A stretch of 64,000 bases of DNA, from contig NZ_JROG01000001.1 of NCBI RefSeq assembly GCF_000786215.1, positions 62,001-126,000 of the forward strand, read 5' to 3'. This stretch comes from Sphingomonas sp. 35-24ZXX (GTDB taxonomy: Bacteria > Pseudomonadota > Alphaproteobacteria > Sphingomonadales > Sphingomonadaceae). The stretch's first letter is position 1, and the number at the start of each line of letters is the position of its first letter. Under the pieces are notes generated by a model. That model was not told the DNA's origin. It did no database searches and worked only from the letters and a program-made list of their open reading frames with translations. Made by a program: the position numbers and the translations under genes. This document shows positions 1 to 8,527 of the stretch, piece after piece.

Positions 1-1046
1 GCCGTTCCTCCAAAAATCGCGCGCCGGTCTGCCTGTTGAAACTCGTCGCCATTGAACGGGTCGTCGAGAAAATAGGTGAAGTTCGACGTCAGCGTCAGGT
101 CATAATAGGTGGCAAACGCATTGAGCTTCAGACCGCCGAATGCGCCATTGGCGACCAGCCCGACGCGCGTGGTCTTGCCGCCGACATCATCGTCGATGAA
201 GCCGAAACGGTCGATCAGCCCGCCTTGCACTGCGCGTTCAGGAATCTGGTCCGTCGAATCCCAGCGGGCATGATAGCCGTTCAACTGCACGGAAAAGCCA
301 TCGCCTGGCGTGCCCGTACTGAACTTGATCAGGCCGTTGTATTTCTCCAGGTTCTCGTCGAGCAGCCATGGCCCGTTCGAAAATGTGCCGTCGATGGCGA
401 CCAGCAGGTTTCCGGATGCCAACGGCGCACTGCCAGCGGCGGTCGCGCGATAATATCCGAACATTCCGAGCGTAGCCTGCGCGAAGGGCTCCAAGGTGTC
501 ATACGTTTTGAACGCTATAGTTCCGGCAGCCGAATAATCGCCGACATCGGCAAAATAGGGCCCTTTGCGAAAGTCGATCCGCTCAACCGTCTCGGGGATG
601 ATGAAGTTGAAATCGAGATAGCCCTGGCCGTGTCCGTGGGTTGGCATATTGATCGGCACGCCATCAACGAAACCGGCAAAATCGGTGCCGTGGTCGAGGT
701 TGAACCCGCGCAGGAAATACTGGTTGGCCTTGCCCGTTCCCGAATGCTGCGTGGCGATGACGCCAGGAACGTTCTCCACGAGCTCGCCGGTGCGAGAAAT
801 CGGCAGGTTTTCGAAATCAGCATAGCCGATCGTCCCTTGCGATCCGGATCTGGCGACGCCGATCTGCTGGACGGCTCGGCCGTAAACGATAATCGTGTCG
901 TCCGGGTTTGCACCCTGAATGTCGCGCTCACGCGCTAACGAATCGTCGTCCTGCGCCATGTTTTCGATCGATACGTGTGCTGCTGCGGCCACTTGGAATG
1001 ACGCCAGAATTGCGGCACTCGAAAACGCCCACCAACGATATCTCAC
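1..1046 (-). CDS. TonB-dependent receptor, 5' part (runs off left edge)
   Basis: Outer-membrane active transporter for an unknown ligand; only about 348 N-terminal residues lie in the window. A GTG start at 1046 follows an AGGGGG ribosome site and gives a signal peptide (RYRWWAFSSAAILASF... with an AAA-H cleavage region). The mature part begins with a TonB-box-like stretch (DDTIIVYGRA), then the plug domain with VENVPGVI, FLRGFNLDHGTDF, GVPINMPTHGHGQGY and the VERIDFRKGPYFADVGDYSAAG signature, then the first barrel strands. The reading frame stays open to base 1. An ATG at 959 is in frame but would remove the signal peptide. It is transcribed away from the SDR/ligase operon, so membership of the catabolic locus is unproven. 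Confidence 0.9.
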   Translation of the reverse strand, partial: MRYRWWAFSSAAILASFQVAAAAHVSIENMAQDDDSLARERDIQGANPDDTIIVYGRAVQQIGVARSGSQGTIGYADFENLPISRTGELVENVPGVIATQHSGTGKANQYFLRGFNLDHGTDFAGFVDGVPINMPTHGHGQGYLDFNFIIPETVERIDFRKGPYFADVGDYSAAGTIAFKTYDTLEPFAQATLGMFGYYRATAAGSAPLASGNLLVAIDGTFSNGPWLLDENLEKYNGLIKFSTGTPGDGFSVQLNGYHARWDSTDQIPERAVQGGLIDRFGFIDDDVGGKTTRVGLVANGAFGGLKLNAFATYYDLTLTSNFTYFLDDPFNGDEFQQADRRAIFGGT

Positions 1047-1672
1047 GGCTCGCACCCCCTACGTAGTTCAGTCAGGCGACACGGCCATCGTCACCCTACG
1101 ACCGATACAGCAGGTTTGCGGCATTTGTAATGCCAGTAGGTAACATCATCATTTGGCAGCAGTCGACCAACTCAAGACATGCAGCGCCGTTGATGTCAGC
1201 GTCAGCTTTCCGCGCAAATCCGCCATTCCTTTCTCGCGTACTGGCCCGCTCAGAGTCTTGTAGAAATATGGAGCAGCAGGTCACAAGAATAAACCTGTTA
1301 GGCTGGGGCCGGAGAGGCACTCTTCCGTTCCTGGTTAATCGATGCGAACAGTGCCTCAGCAGGCTAAAAAAGGCTCCGATGCGATGGGATAGGAGGAGGT
1401 AGTTTCACCCAGCCTCATGCACTAGGTAAAGGACATTACGTGTCCACACACATCCATATCCATCCGCGACGATTGGGGGGCACTCGGGAGGGCGCCGAAG
1501 CTCAGCGAAGTGGCTGTTCGTCAACCGATTGTTTCCGTCGCGCTACTCAGAGTGCCCGGCACTGCCCCGATCATGCCTGTACATCGGCAGCCGGGCTGGG
1601 GGGCGGAAAGCTGGATCGTCTACCTAGGGAGCTGATCATCGTAGTGCTGTGAGGGCGGGACAAAGACGCGAT
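1047..1672. other. intergenic region upstream of the TonB receptor
   Basis: About 625 bases without a convincing gene. Short open frames on both strands lack ribosome sites and family resemblance. It should hold the promoter of the receptor. A 6-bp inverted repeat with a 3-base centre (GGCATT-TGT-AATGCC, 1120-1134) lies about 75 bases upstream of the receptor start and could be an operator. I looked for cobalamin-riboswitch motifs and saw none. Confidence 0.5.
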
Positions 1673-2467
1673 TTACAAAAGCGAAAATCCGCCATCGACG
1701 ACGAGTTCGGCTCCGGTCATGAAGGCCGAGGCATCGGTGCACAGAAAGGTCACAACGGCCGCGATGTCGCCCGGTTCGGCGAGGCGGCCCATCGGGTGCG
1801 CCTTTATCAGGACATTCATCCGCTCCTCTGGTGAATTGTTCCCGGCCGCCGCGGTGGCGCGAACCGCATTGGCGAGCAGTTCGGTGTTGGCAGGCCCCGG
1901 AAAGACCGTATTGACTCGGATCTGGTGCCGGGCGAGTTCGACAGCCAGCCCCTTCGCCATGCCACGGATCGCGCCCTTGCTCGCGGAATAGGACACATGA
2001 GCCGGCCCGGCCATCATGCCGAAGACCGACGATATGTTCACGATCGCCGGCGACACGCCCTGCGATTCCGCCGTCTGGCGCAGCAGCGGTAGGGCCGCCC
2101 GGCAGCCTAGGAAGACGCTTTCGGCGTTGACCGCGAGGCTGGTCCTGAGGTCGTCATGGGGCACGGTCTCGAAGGGCGCGGGCTTCATGAAGCCGGCATT
2201 GTTGACGAGGGCATCGAGCCGACCATAGTTCTGGCGGACCGCCTCGATGGCATCTGCCCATGCATCCTCCGAAGACACATCAAGCTGCACGGCCAGCCCC
2301 GATCCCCCTGCCTGCTCGATCAGGCGGAGCGTTTCGCCCGCACCATTGACGTTCTTGTCGGCGACGACGACTTTCGCGCCGCGCTCATGATGCATCAGGC
2401 ATATCGCGCGCCCGATTCCCTGGGCGCCGCCCGTGACAAAGGTTACACGTCCGGTCAGGTCGAACAT
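1673..2467 (-). CDS. short-chain dehydrogenase/reductase (SDR)
   Basis: NAD(P)-dependent oxidoreductase of 264 residues, the usual length of a classical SDR. It has the cofactor-binding TGGAQGIG near residue 12, NNAG near 90, the catalytic Ser in ISS and Tyr/Lys in YSASK, and a C-terminal GAELVVDGG. The ATG at 2467 sits after GGGAG with a 5-base gap and overlaps the end of the ligase gene by 13 bases, so it is the last gene of the minus-strand operon starting at 7627. It probably oxidises or reduces a hydroxy/keto intermediate of the pathway. The substrate is not readable from sequence. Confidence 0.9.
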   Translation of the reverse strand: MFDLTGRVTFVTGGAQGIGRAICLMHHERGAKVVVADKNVNGAGETLRLIEQAGGSGLAVQLDVSSEDAWADAIEAVRQNYGRLDALVNNAGFMKPAPFETVPHDDLRTSLAVNAESVFLGCRAALPLLRQTAESQGVSPAIVNISSVFGMMAGPAHVSYSASKGAIRGMAKGLAVELARHQIRVNTVFPGPANTELLANAVRATAAAGNNSPEERMNVLIKAHPMGRLAEPGDIAAVVTFLCTDASAFMTGAELVVDGGFSLL

Positions 2468-3963
2468 GGCTGCTCCCGCTTTTGTGCCACTTGAGAGAGA
2501 TAGGCCTCGCGCAGCCGGTTCTTCTTCAGTTTCCCGGATGCATCGCGATCAAGCGAGGGCACGACGACAATGTCGCGGGGGACCTTGTAGCCGGCCACAT
2601 GGGCCCGCAGCGACTGGCGCAGGGCCGCCGTATCCGTGACACTGCCCACCACATAGGCGACGACCGACTCGCCGAACTCGGCGTCCGGGATTCCGAAAAC
2701 GGCGCAGTCATCGATGCCCTCAAGCGCGAAGATCGCGCCCTCGACTTCGGCCGGATAGATGTTCACGCCCCCCGACACGATCATGTCCCGGGCGCGATCG
2801 CACAGATAGAGGTAGCCCTCGGCATCCTGGAAGCCGATGTCGCCCAGCGAAACGAGATCGCCGACACCGACGTCTCGACGTTTTTCCTCGTCATTGTGAT
2901 AGGTGAAGTCGGGATAGGCGTCGAGCCGGCCGTAAATCTCGCCGGGCTGGCCAGGCGGGACATCGTCCCCGGCGGCGTCGACGATGCGAAGGCGCGCCCC
3001 CGCGAGCGGCTTTCCGACCGATCCCGGATGGCTCAGCCATTCGGGCCCGGTGCAAAGCGTCAGCGGGCCCGTTTCCGTGCCGCCGTAATACTCGGCGACG
3101 ATCGGGCCCCACCATTCGAGCATGGCCCGCTTCACCTCGGGCGCGCAGGGGCCGCCAGCGTGGATGGCCCATTGTAGCGAAGAGAGGTCGTACGAACGAC
3201 GCACGTCTTCGGACAATTGCAGAAGGCGGACGAACATGATCGGCGCAACGCCGACCGTCGTGATGCGTTCGCGTTCGATCAGCCGCAGCAGGCCCTCGGC
3301 ATCGAAGCGCGGCATGATTTCGAGATGTTCCGCGACCTGCACGGCCGACACCGCAAGCTGGTTCGGAAAGCTGTGGTAGAGCGGTCCGGGCACGAGCACG
3401 CGGCTTTCCGGCGAAAGTTGGAAGAGCGTGGCCCTGACCTCTGCCATCGCACGGCGCTGTTCGGGCGTTGCGGCCTGCCGTTTGACGCCTTTAGGCCGCC
3501 CCGTGGTCCCCGAGGTGTAGACGATGCTGCCCGGGGCGGTGGCCTCGGGTCCGGTGTAGGGACTAGAGGCATCGCGCCAAGCGGGGAACGAGAGGTTTCC
3601 ATCCGCCTCGGCATCCGCCTCCGCGCCCTGCGGAACAAGGATGATGGTCGCCCGTTCGCGCCAGCGCGCCGGAACAAGGCCCGACAGCGATGCGCCGACC
3701 AAAATGGCCGCCGGCTCGCAATCGTCCAGCAACATCTCGATCTCGGGAAGGGCGAAGTGCCAGTTGATCGGCACCGCGAAGGCCCCCAGCCGGCCAACCG
3801 CCATCGTGATTTCAACGAACTCGACGCTGTTGTGCAGGATCAGGGCCACGCGGTCACCCGGCCCGATGCCCAGCACGGCAAGGCCGCCGCTGACCCGCGC
3901 GACCTGGGCATCGAACGTCGCTCCCTTAACACCGGAACCGGAACAGCTTATCTGCGCGCTCAA
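2455..3963 (-). CDS. AMP-dependent acyl-CoA synthetase/ligase
   Basis: ATP-dependent acid:CoA ligase (ANL superfamily), about 502 residues. Visible motifs are the P-loop-like SIVYTSGTTGRPKGVKR, YYGGTETG (A5), the GDIGFQDAEGYLYLCDRARD hinge region and the C-terminal GKLKK with the catalytic lysine. I prefer the TTG start at 3963: it follows GGAG by 8 bases and overlaps the TGA of the upstream IclR gene as TTGA, typical of coupled translation. An in-frame GTG at 3984 is the alternative. It likely activates the carboxylic acid substrate or an acid made by the aldehyde dehydrogenase of the same operon. Confidence 0.88.
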   Translation of the reverse strand: MSAQISCSGSGVKGATFDAQVARVSGGLAVLGIGPGDRVALILHNSVEFVEITMAVGRLGAFAVPINWHFALPEIEMLLDDCEPAAILVGASLSGLVPARWRERATIILVPQGAEADAEADGNLSFPAWRDASSPYTGPEATAPGSIVYTSGTTGRPKGVKRQAATPEQRRAMAEVRATLFQLSPESRVLVPGPLYHSFPNQLAVSAVQVAEHLEIMPRFDAEGLLRLIERERITTVGVAPIMFVRLLQLSEDVRRSYDLSSLQWAIHAGGPCAPEVKRAMLEWWGPIVAEYYGGTETGPLTLCTGPEWLSHPGSVGKPLAGARLRIVDAAGDDVPPGQPGEIYGRLDAYPDFTYHNDEEKRRDVGVGDLVSLGDIGFQDAEGYLYLCDRARDMIVSGGVNIYPAEVEGAIFALEGIDDCAVFGIPDAEFGESVVAYVVGSVTDTAALRQSLRAHVAGYKVPRDIVVVPSLDRDASGKLKKNRLREAYLSQVAQKREQPCST

Positions 3964-4853
3964 GCGACTGTCTCCTGACGACACGGTCCGCCCTGCAAGC
4001 GGGCGTCATGGATCCCGAGGGCATCCTCGATTGTGCGAACGGCAGCGAGAAGTCGCGGCGCATGGGTTTCGCGCAGCTCCGCCTCCGATAGCGCGTAGGC
4101 CGGGCCGCCCAGATTGAAGATGCGGACGGGTTCGCCCGGCGGCGTGACAATCGACACCGCGATCCCGTTGATGTCTTTGTGCCAGTCGCCGATGCTGCTG
4201 CAGTAGCCATAGCGTTCGTATTCGGCGACGGCGGCATCGACGCCCGCAAGGACGGTGGGCCAATCGTCATCGTAGCGGGGCCGAAGCTCTGCAAGCACCG
4301 CTTCGCGTTCCCCCGGCGTCAGTCTGGCCAGATAAGCCCGTCCCATCGCACTGGTCGCAATGGGTATCCGCGAGCCGGGTAGCAGCCGCAGCGAGATCAG
4401 GGCGTCGCCTTCGCAGGCATCGGTGTAGACCATCTGCCGGTCCACACGCGTGCCCAGACCCACGTTGAAGCGGCTGCCGGCGGCCAGTTCGCGCATCAAC
4501 GGCAGCGCCAGCGTGCGGACATTGGTCATCGCGAGCGCAACTGCGCCCAGTGTGATCGCGCCGACCCCCAACCGGTATTCCCGGGAATGCGGGTCGAACT
4601 GGAGGTAGTTGTGTCGGGCCAGCGTGTAGGCCAGCCGCGACACGGTGGACTTGGTCAACCCGGTGCGTGCGGCCAGTTCGGCATTGCCGAGGCTCGTGTC
4701 GGCCCGGCTGAAGGCATCGAGCACCGCGAGCCCCCGCGAGAGCGCCGCGATGATCTGGTTGTCTTCGCCCTGCTCGACCACCGAGAAGGACAGGTCTGCA
4801 TCCCGCGACTGCCGGAATTTCCCGCGTGCACCTGCGCTGCGTTCGCCTTTCAT
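3960..4853 (-). CDS. IclR-family transcriptional regulator
   Basis: 297-residue regulator with an N-terminal winged HTH (NAELAARTGLTKSTVSRLAYTL, split here by description only at residues ~50-72) and a C-terminal IclR effector domain (LGVGAITLGAVAL, later IGDWHKDINGIAVSIVTPPG). The ATG at 4853 is chosen because GAGGAA precedes it by 9 bases; an ATG at 4931 would add a tail without family resemblance. It lies inside the operon between aldehyde dehydrogenase and ligase, so it is probably the pathway-specific regulator, with an aromatic or acyl compound as effector. IclR-type palindromes occur at 7666-7680 and 16004-16018. Confidence 0.9.
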   Translation of the reverse strand: MKGERSAGARGKFRQSRDADLSFSVVEQGEDNQIIAALSRGLAVLDAFSRADTSLGNAELAARTGLTKSTVSRLAYTLARHNYLQFDPHSREYRLGVGAITLGAVALAMTNVRTLALPLMRELAAGSRFNVGLGTRVDRQMVYTDACEGDALISLRLLPGSRIPIATSAMGRAYLARLTPGEREAVLAELRPRYDDDWPTVLAGVDAAVAEYERYGYCSSIGDWHKDINGIAVSIVTPPGEPVRIFNLGGPAYALSEAELRETHAPRLLAAVRTIEDALGIHDARLQGGPCRQETVA

Positions 4854-4955
4854 GGAGTGTTCCTCTTGCCTGTTGCCCAGCCTGCTATGCAGGCAGGGCC
4901 ATGCCGCAGGCAAGGGCATGGACCAGAGCAAGGGCAGGGCAGCCAGCTTTCCATC

Positions 4956-6374
4956 TCAGCGGATGATCACCTGCAGGTTGGTGTATTCGTGCAGCCCGGC
5001 CTCCGAGTTCTCGACGCCGATCCCCGACTGCTTGTGCCCGCCGAAGGGCAGCGACGGGGTGATGCCGAGAATGGTGTTGATCCACACGGTGCCCGCTTCG
5101 AGCTGGCGCCCGACCTCCGCGGCCTTGTCTGGGTCCGCGCTCCAGACCGAGCTTGCCAGGCCATATTCACTGTCGTTGGCGCGCGCGATGGCATCGGCGA
5201 TGTCGGTGTAACGCAGCAGCGGCAGCAGCGGACCGAACGGTTCCTCCTTCACCACCGGGGCGTCCTCAGGGGGGTTGTCGACGATCGTCGGCGCAATGAA
5301 GTAGCCGGGGCCGGTCATCGCCCCCGGATCGCTGATCAGACGAAGCCCGGTGTTTCGGGCCTCCTCGATCATCGCCTTGACCCGTTCGAACTGCTGGCGG
5401 TTCTGCACCGGCCCGATCCGTGTCCCTGCCGCATCGCCCGGCGCTGGCGGATTGTTCCGCGCCAGTTCGGCCATCTTCGCCGCGAAACGGTCGTAGATCG
5501 AATCGTGCACATAGACCCGTTTGGCGGCAACGCAGATCTGCCCGGCATTCGCGAATGCGCCCCAAAACAGGCGTTCGGCCACCGCGTCCACATCGGCGTC
5601 GGGCAGCACGATTGCCGGATCGTTGCCTCCCAGCTCGAGCGTCAGCCGCTTCAAGGTTCCGGCCGCGCCGCGCATGACCGCCTTGCCGGTCGCCGTCGAC
5701 CCTGTGAAGGCGATCTTGTCGATATCGGGATGCCCGGACATCAGCGGCCCGAGATGATCGCTGCCGGCGATCGTGTTGAGCACCCCGGCCGGGAACAGGT
5801 CGAGCAGCAGTTCGCCGATCTTCAGCGTGGTCAGCGGTGTGAACGGCGACGGCTTCAGCACGACGGTATTGCCGGCCAGAAGCGCAGGTGCAAGTTTCCA
5901 GGCGGCGAGCGAAACGGGGAAGTTCCACGGCGCGATCGCGCCCACCACGCCAACCGGGACCCGCCTGATCTCAGCCACGCGCCCGTTCGGTTCGGGGCGC
6001 CGTTCGACGGGCAGGTCGATATCCGCAAAGGCGTTGAACCAGCGCGCCGCATTCTGGATTTCCGCACGGGCGTCGGCCAGCGGCTTGCCGTGCTCGTATG
6101 TGAGCAGCGCGGTCAGGGGTTCGAGATACTCGGTCAGCCGCGCGGCCGCGGCGCGGAGCATCTCCGCACGTTCGGCAAGGGGAACGACCTTCCAGCTCCG
6201 GAACGCCTTGCGGGCCGCCGCTACGGCCTTGTCGAGTTGCTCGGCACTGCAGTCCGGGGCTTGGGCGATGACCGCTTCCGTCGCCGGATTGACCACGGCG
6301 AAGCTGCCGGACGCGTCCTCAAGCCAGCCGTTGATCGCCAGTTTGAAGGTGTCGAAGGAGATTGCATCGCTCAT
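4956..6374 (-). CDS. aldehyde dehydrogenase (NAD(P)+)
   Basis: 472-residue member of the ALDH superfamily oxidising an aldehyde to an acid. It shows the Rossmann region (APWNFPVSLAAWKLAPALLAG, positions ~135-155), VLKPSPFTP, the general-base Glu in LELGG (about residue 247) and the nucleophile Cys281 in GQICVAAKR, plus the C-terminal PFGGHKQSGIG. ATG 6374 is preferred: a strong GGGAGG lies 11 bases upstream and the thiolase stop is 8 bases before it. A GTG at 6386 has no possible ribosome site. Probably forms the acid that the adjacent CoA ligase activates. Confidence 0.92.
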   Translation of the reverse strand: MSDAISFDTFKLAINGWLEDASGSFAVVNPATEAVIAQAPDCSAEQLDKAVAAARKAFRSWKVVPLAERAEMLRAAAARLTEYLEPLTALLTYEHGKPLADARAEIQNAARWFNAFADIDLPVERRPEPNGRVAEIRRVPVGVVGAIAPWNFPVSLAAWKLAPALLAGNTVVLKPSPFTPLTTLKIGELLLDLFPAGVLNTIAGSDHLGPLMSGHPDIDKIAFTGSTATGKAVMRGAAGTLKRLTLELGGNDPAIVLPDADVDAVAERLFWGAFANAGQICVAAKRVYVHDSIYDRFAAKMAELARNNPPAPGDAAGTRIGPVQNRQQFERVKAMIEEARNTGLRLISDPGAMTGPGYFIAPTIVDNPPEDAPVVKEEPFGPLLPLLRYTDIADAIARANDSEYGLASSVWSADPDKAAEVGRQLEAGTVWINTILGITPSLPFGGHKQSGIGVENSEAGLHEYTNLQVIIR

Positions 6375-6382
6375 CGTCGTTC

Positions 6383-7627
6383 TCACCTCCCAACCGCCTC
6401 GAGGATGGTCACGACGCAGGCGGCTTCTTCGAGACCGTGAAAGCCGCCACCATTTTCCGCGAGAGCGATCCGCGCGCCCTCGACCTGCCGCTCGCCCGCT
6501 TCGCCGCGCAACTGGGTGACCAGTTCGAACAGCTGGATGGCGCCGGTGGCCCCGATCGGATGGCCCTTGGACAAGAGACCGCCCGACACGTTGATCGGCA
6601 GCCGTCCGCCCAGTTGCGTCGCGCCGCTTTCGACGAGGGCTCCGCCTTCGCCATAGGCGCAGAACCCGACATTCTCGCTATGGAGAATCTCGGCGATGGC
6701 CGAGGCATCGTGCAGTTCGGCCACCGAAACGCTTTCCGGCCCCAGTCCGGCCATGGCATAGGCGCGGTCTGCCGCCACGCGGGTGAGGTGCCGGTCATAC
6801 TGCTCGGCGGTCCGGTTGCTGCTGCTGCTAACGCCGATGCCCCGCAGGTGGATCGCCCGGTTCCCCATATGCTTTTCGGCCGTGCGGCGGGAACTCAGGA
6901 CAATGGCGCAGGCCCCGTCGCTCATCGGAGCGCACATCGCGCGCGTGATGGGCCAGACGATCATCCGGTCGTTCAGCACCGCATCGAGCGTCATCGGGAA
7001 ACGGTACTGGGCATAGGGATTGAGCACCGAGTGGTTGTGATTCTTCGCGGCCACGGCCGCGATCTGGCGGCTCGTGGTGCCGAAGGTCTTCATGTGGAAG
7101 CGGGCCTGTGCGGCATATATGTCCATGAACACCGACCGTTCGGGCGATTCCACAACCCCTTCAGGCACGGCAATGCCATCGCCGATGGCAAGCAGGCTGG
7201 CGAGATGGGTGTCGGCCAGTTCACGGTCCCAGCTGCCCTTGAACGCCTCGAACATGGCCTCCCGCTTCTCGGGATAATTCATCTTCTCGGCACCAACGAC
7301 TAGCACCGTCTCGAACAGGCCGGCCTCCACCGCTGCGAAGGCCTGCATGAGCCCCGAACTCGAGCTGGCGCAGGCGTTGTCAGTGTTGAAGATCGGAATG
7401 CTCTCGAAGCCGTAGGCCCGGAGCGAGGCCTGGCCGCGGACGCCGTGCTGGCCTTCCAGCGCACCCTGGCGGGTGTTGCAGAACCAGGCGGCCTCGATCC
7501 GGTCGCGTTCGATGCCGGCATCGGCTAGGGCCGCGGTCACCGCTTCGGCGGCCAGATCGCGGACCGACTTGTCCAGATGCTTTCCCAGAGGCGTCATGCC
7601 GACGCCGATGATGCTCGTGTTGCTCAT
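6383..7627 (-). CDS. thiolase / SCP-x-like acyl-CoA acyltransferase
   Basis: 414-residue thiolase-superfamily protein of the SCP-x/lipid-transfer branch used in degradation of steroids, terpenoids and branched acids. Nucleophile Cys86 is in NACASSSSG; a GHPIGATG motif with the active-site His is near residue 365, and the C-terminal NGGGFHG carries a His where classical thiolases have a Cys loop. It is the first gene of the minus-strand operon (thiolase, ALDH, IclR, ligase, SDR) and is divergent from the SDR at 7778. It would cleave a 3-oxoacyl-CoA; some members of this branch act instead as aldolases with a DUF35 partner, but no partner is seen here. Confidence 0.87.
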   Translation of the reverse strand: MSNTSIIGVGMTPLGKHLDKSVRDLAAEAVTAALADAGIERDRIEAAWFCNTRQGALEGQHGVRGQASLRAYGFESIPIFNTDNACASSSSGLMQAFAAVEAGLFETVLVVGAEKMNYPEKREAMFEAFKGSWDRELADTHLASLLAIGDGIAVPEGVVESPERSVFMDIYAAQARFHMKTFGTTSRQIAAVAAKNHNHSVLNPYAQYRFPMTLDAVLNDRMIVWPITRAMCAPMSDGACAIVLSSRRTAEKHMGNRAIHLRGIGVSSSSNRTAEQYDRHLTRVAADRAYAMAGLGPESVSVAELHDASAIAEILHSENVGFCAYGEGGALVESGATQLGGRLPINVSGGLLSKGHPIGATGAIQLFELVTQLRGEAGERQVEGARIALAENGGGFHGLEEAACVVTILEAVGR

Positions 7628-7665
7628 GGGGCGCTTTCATACCTGCCACGACAGATTTGAAAAGC

Positions 7666-7680
7666 CAAAAATGATTTTCG
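7666..7680. promoter_or_regulatory. candidate IclR-type operator in the divergent promoter region
   Basis: CAAAAATGATTTTCG, a near-perfect palindrome around G7673. It shares 13 of 15 positions with the perfect palindrome at 16004-16018 and resembles the E. coli IclR consensus TGGAAATNATTTCCA. It lies about 19 bases upstream of the -35 predicted for the 7778 operon, a position that suits activation. The link to the IclR gene at 3960-4853 is inference; a Fur-like site is the alternative. Confidence 0.45.
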
Positions 7681-7698
7681 AAAAAATGCAATTCGGGT

Positions 7699-7727
7699 TT
7701 GACGGATGGGGGATGCGATCGTATTCC
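7699..7727 (+). promoter_or_regulatory. predicted sigma-70 promoter of the SDR-ThDP-MaoC operon
   Basis: TTGACG (7699-7704), a 17-base spacer and TATTCC (7722-7727) sit about 50 bases upstream of the ATG at 7778. The hexamers and spacing fit a housekeeping promoter, with the IclR-type palindrome just upstream. No experimental support. Confidence 0.4.
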
Positions 7728-7777
7728 TCGCAAACACCCCTATTTACGGTTCAATTTGACACGGTCGAGGATGTGAA

Positions 7778-8527
7778 ATGAAATTTCACCTACAAGGGAA
7801 AGCGGCCTTGATTACTGGCGCGGCAGGGGGCATCGGGAAGCGGACAGCGGCCATGTTCGGAGAAGAGGGTGCCCGCGTCGTGGTGGCCGACATCGTGCCT
7901 GACGCGGCCGAATCGACAGCCGAAGAGCTGCGCGGACTGGGCTTCGAGGCCATGGCCGTCGCCGTGAACGTCGTCGATGCGGCATCGGTCGCGGCCGCGG
8001 TAGCCACGGTGGCTGAGCGGTTCGGGGCGGTCGATATTCTCGTCAACAACGCCGGTTTCACGCGGGATAACCGGATCGACCGCATGCCCGAAGAAGACTG
8101 GGACGCTGTGGTGGGCGTGATTCTCAAGGGCGCCTTCTTGTGCACCAAGGCGGTCCTGCCGGGCATGATTGAACGGCGCGCCGGGCGGATCGTAAACATC
8201 GCGTCGCGCGCCTACCTTGGCAATCCGGGCCAGGCCAATTACTCCTCGGCCAAGGCGGGATTGCTTGGGTTTACTCGGGCCATGGCGCTCGAGAATGGCC
8301 GGCACAACATCACCGTGAACGCGGTAGCACCGGGGATTATCGACACGGAGGCGGTGCGCAACCTGCGCCATTTCGAGAAGATCAAGGCCAATGCCGAGGC
8401 TAGCCTGCCCCTGCCGCGGCTGGGTACGGTCGATGATGTTGCCGCGGCCGTAGTCTTTCTCGCCTCCGAGCCCGCTGGCTATATTACCGGCGATGTCCTG
8501 CACGTCTGCGGTGGTCGTTACGGATGA
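7778..8527 (+). CDS. short-chain dehydrogenase/reductase (FabG-like)
   Basis: 249-residue classical SDR. TGAAGGIG near residue 14 binds NAD(P); NNAG is near 90; the active site is NIASRAY...NYSSAK, with the Ser one position closer to the Tyr than usual. The C terminus reads ITGDVLHVCGG. First gene of the plus-strand operon. It overlaps the next gene by 4 bases (ATGA at 8524), so the two are translationally coupled. Likely a 3-hydroxyacyl-CoA or alcohol dehydrogenase of the pathway. Confidence 0.88.
   Translation: MKFHLQGKAALITGAAGGIGKRTAAMFGEEGARVVVADIVPDAAESTAEELRGLGFEAMAVAVNVVDAASVAAAVATVAERFGAVDILVNNAGFTRDNRIDRMPEEDWDAVVGVILKGAFLCTKAVLPGMIERRAGRIVNIASRAYLGNPGQANYSSAKAGLLGFTRAMALENGRHNITVNAVAPGIIDTEAVRNLRHFEKIKANAEASLPLPRLGTVDDVAAAVVFLASEPAGYITGDVLHVCGGRYG

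Noticed and set aside
36-938. Plus-strand 300-codon open frame at the left edge
   Set aside because: The minus strand reads as a TonB receptor with signal peptide and plug motifs over the same bases.
1047-1400. Cobalamin riboswitch before the first TonB receptor
   Set aside because: No recognisable B12-box or surrounding helices could be found by eye.
4587-6440. Plus-strand open frame of 617 codons opposite the aldehyde dehydrogenase and IclR genes
   Set aside because: It is antisense to two genes with full family motifs, has low-complexity Arg/Gly/His composition and no ribosome site; typical of GC-rich antisense frames.
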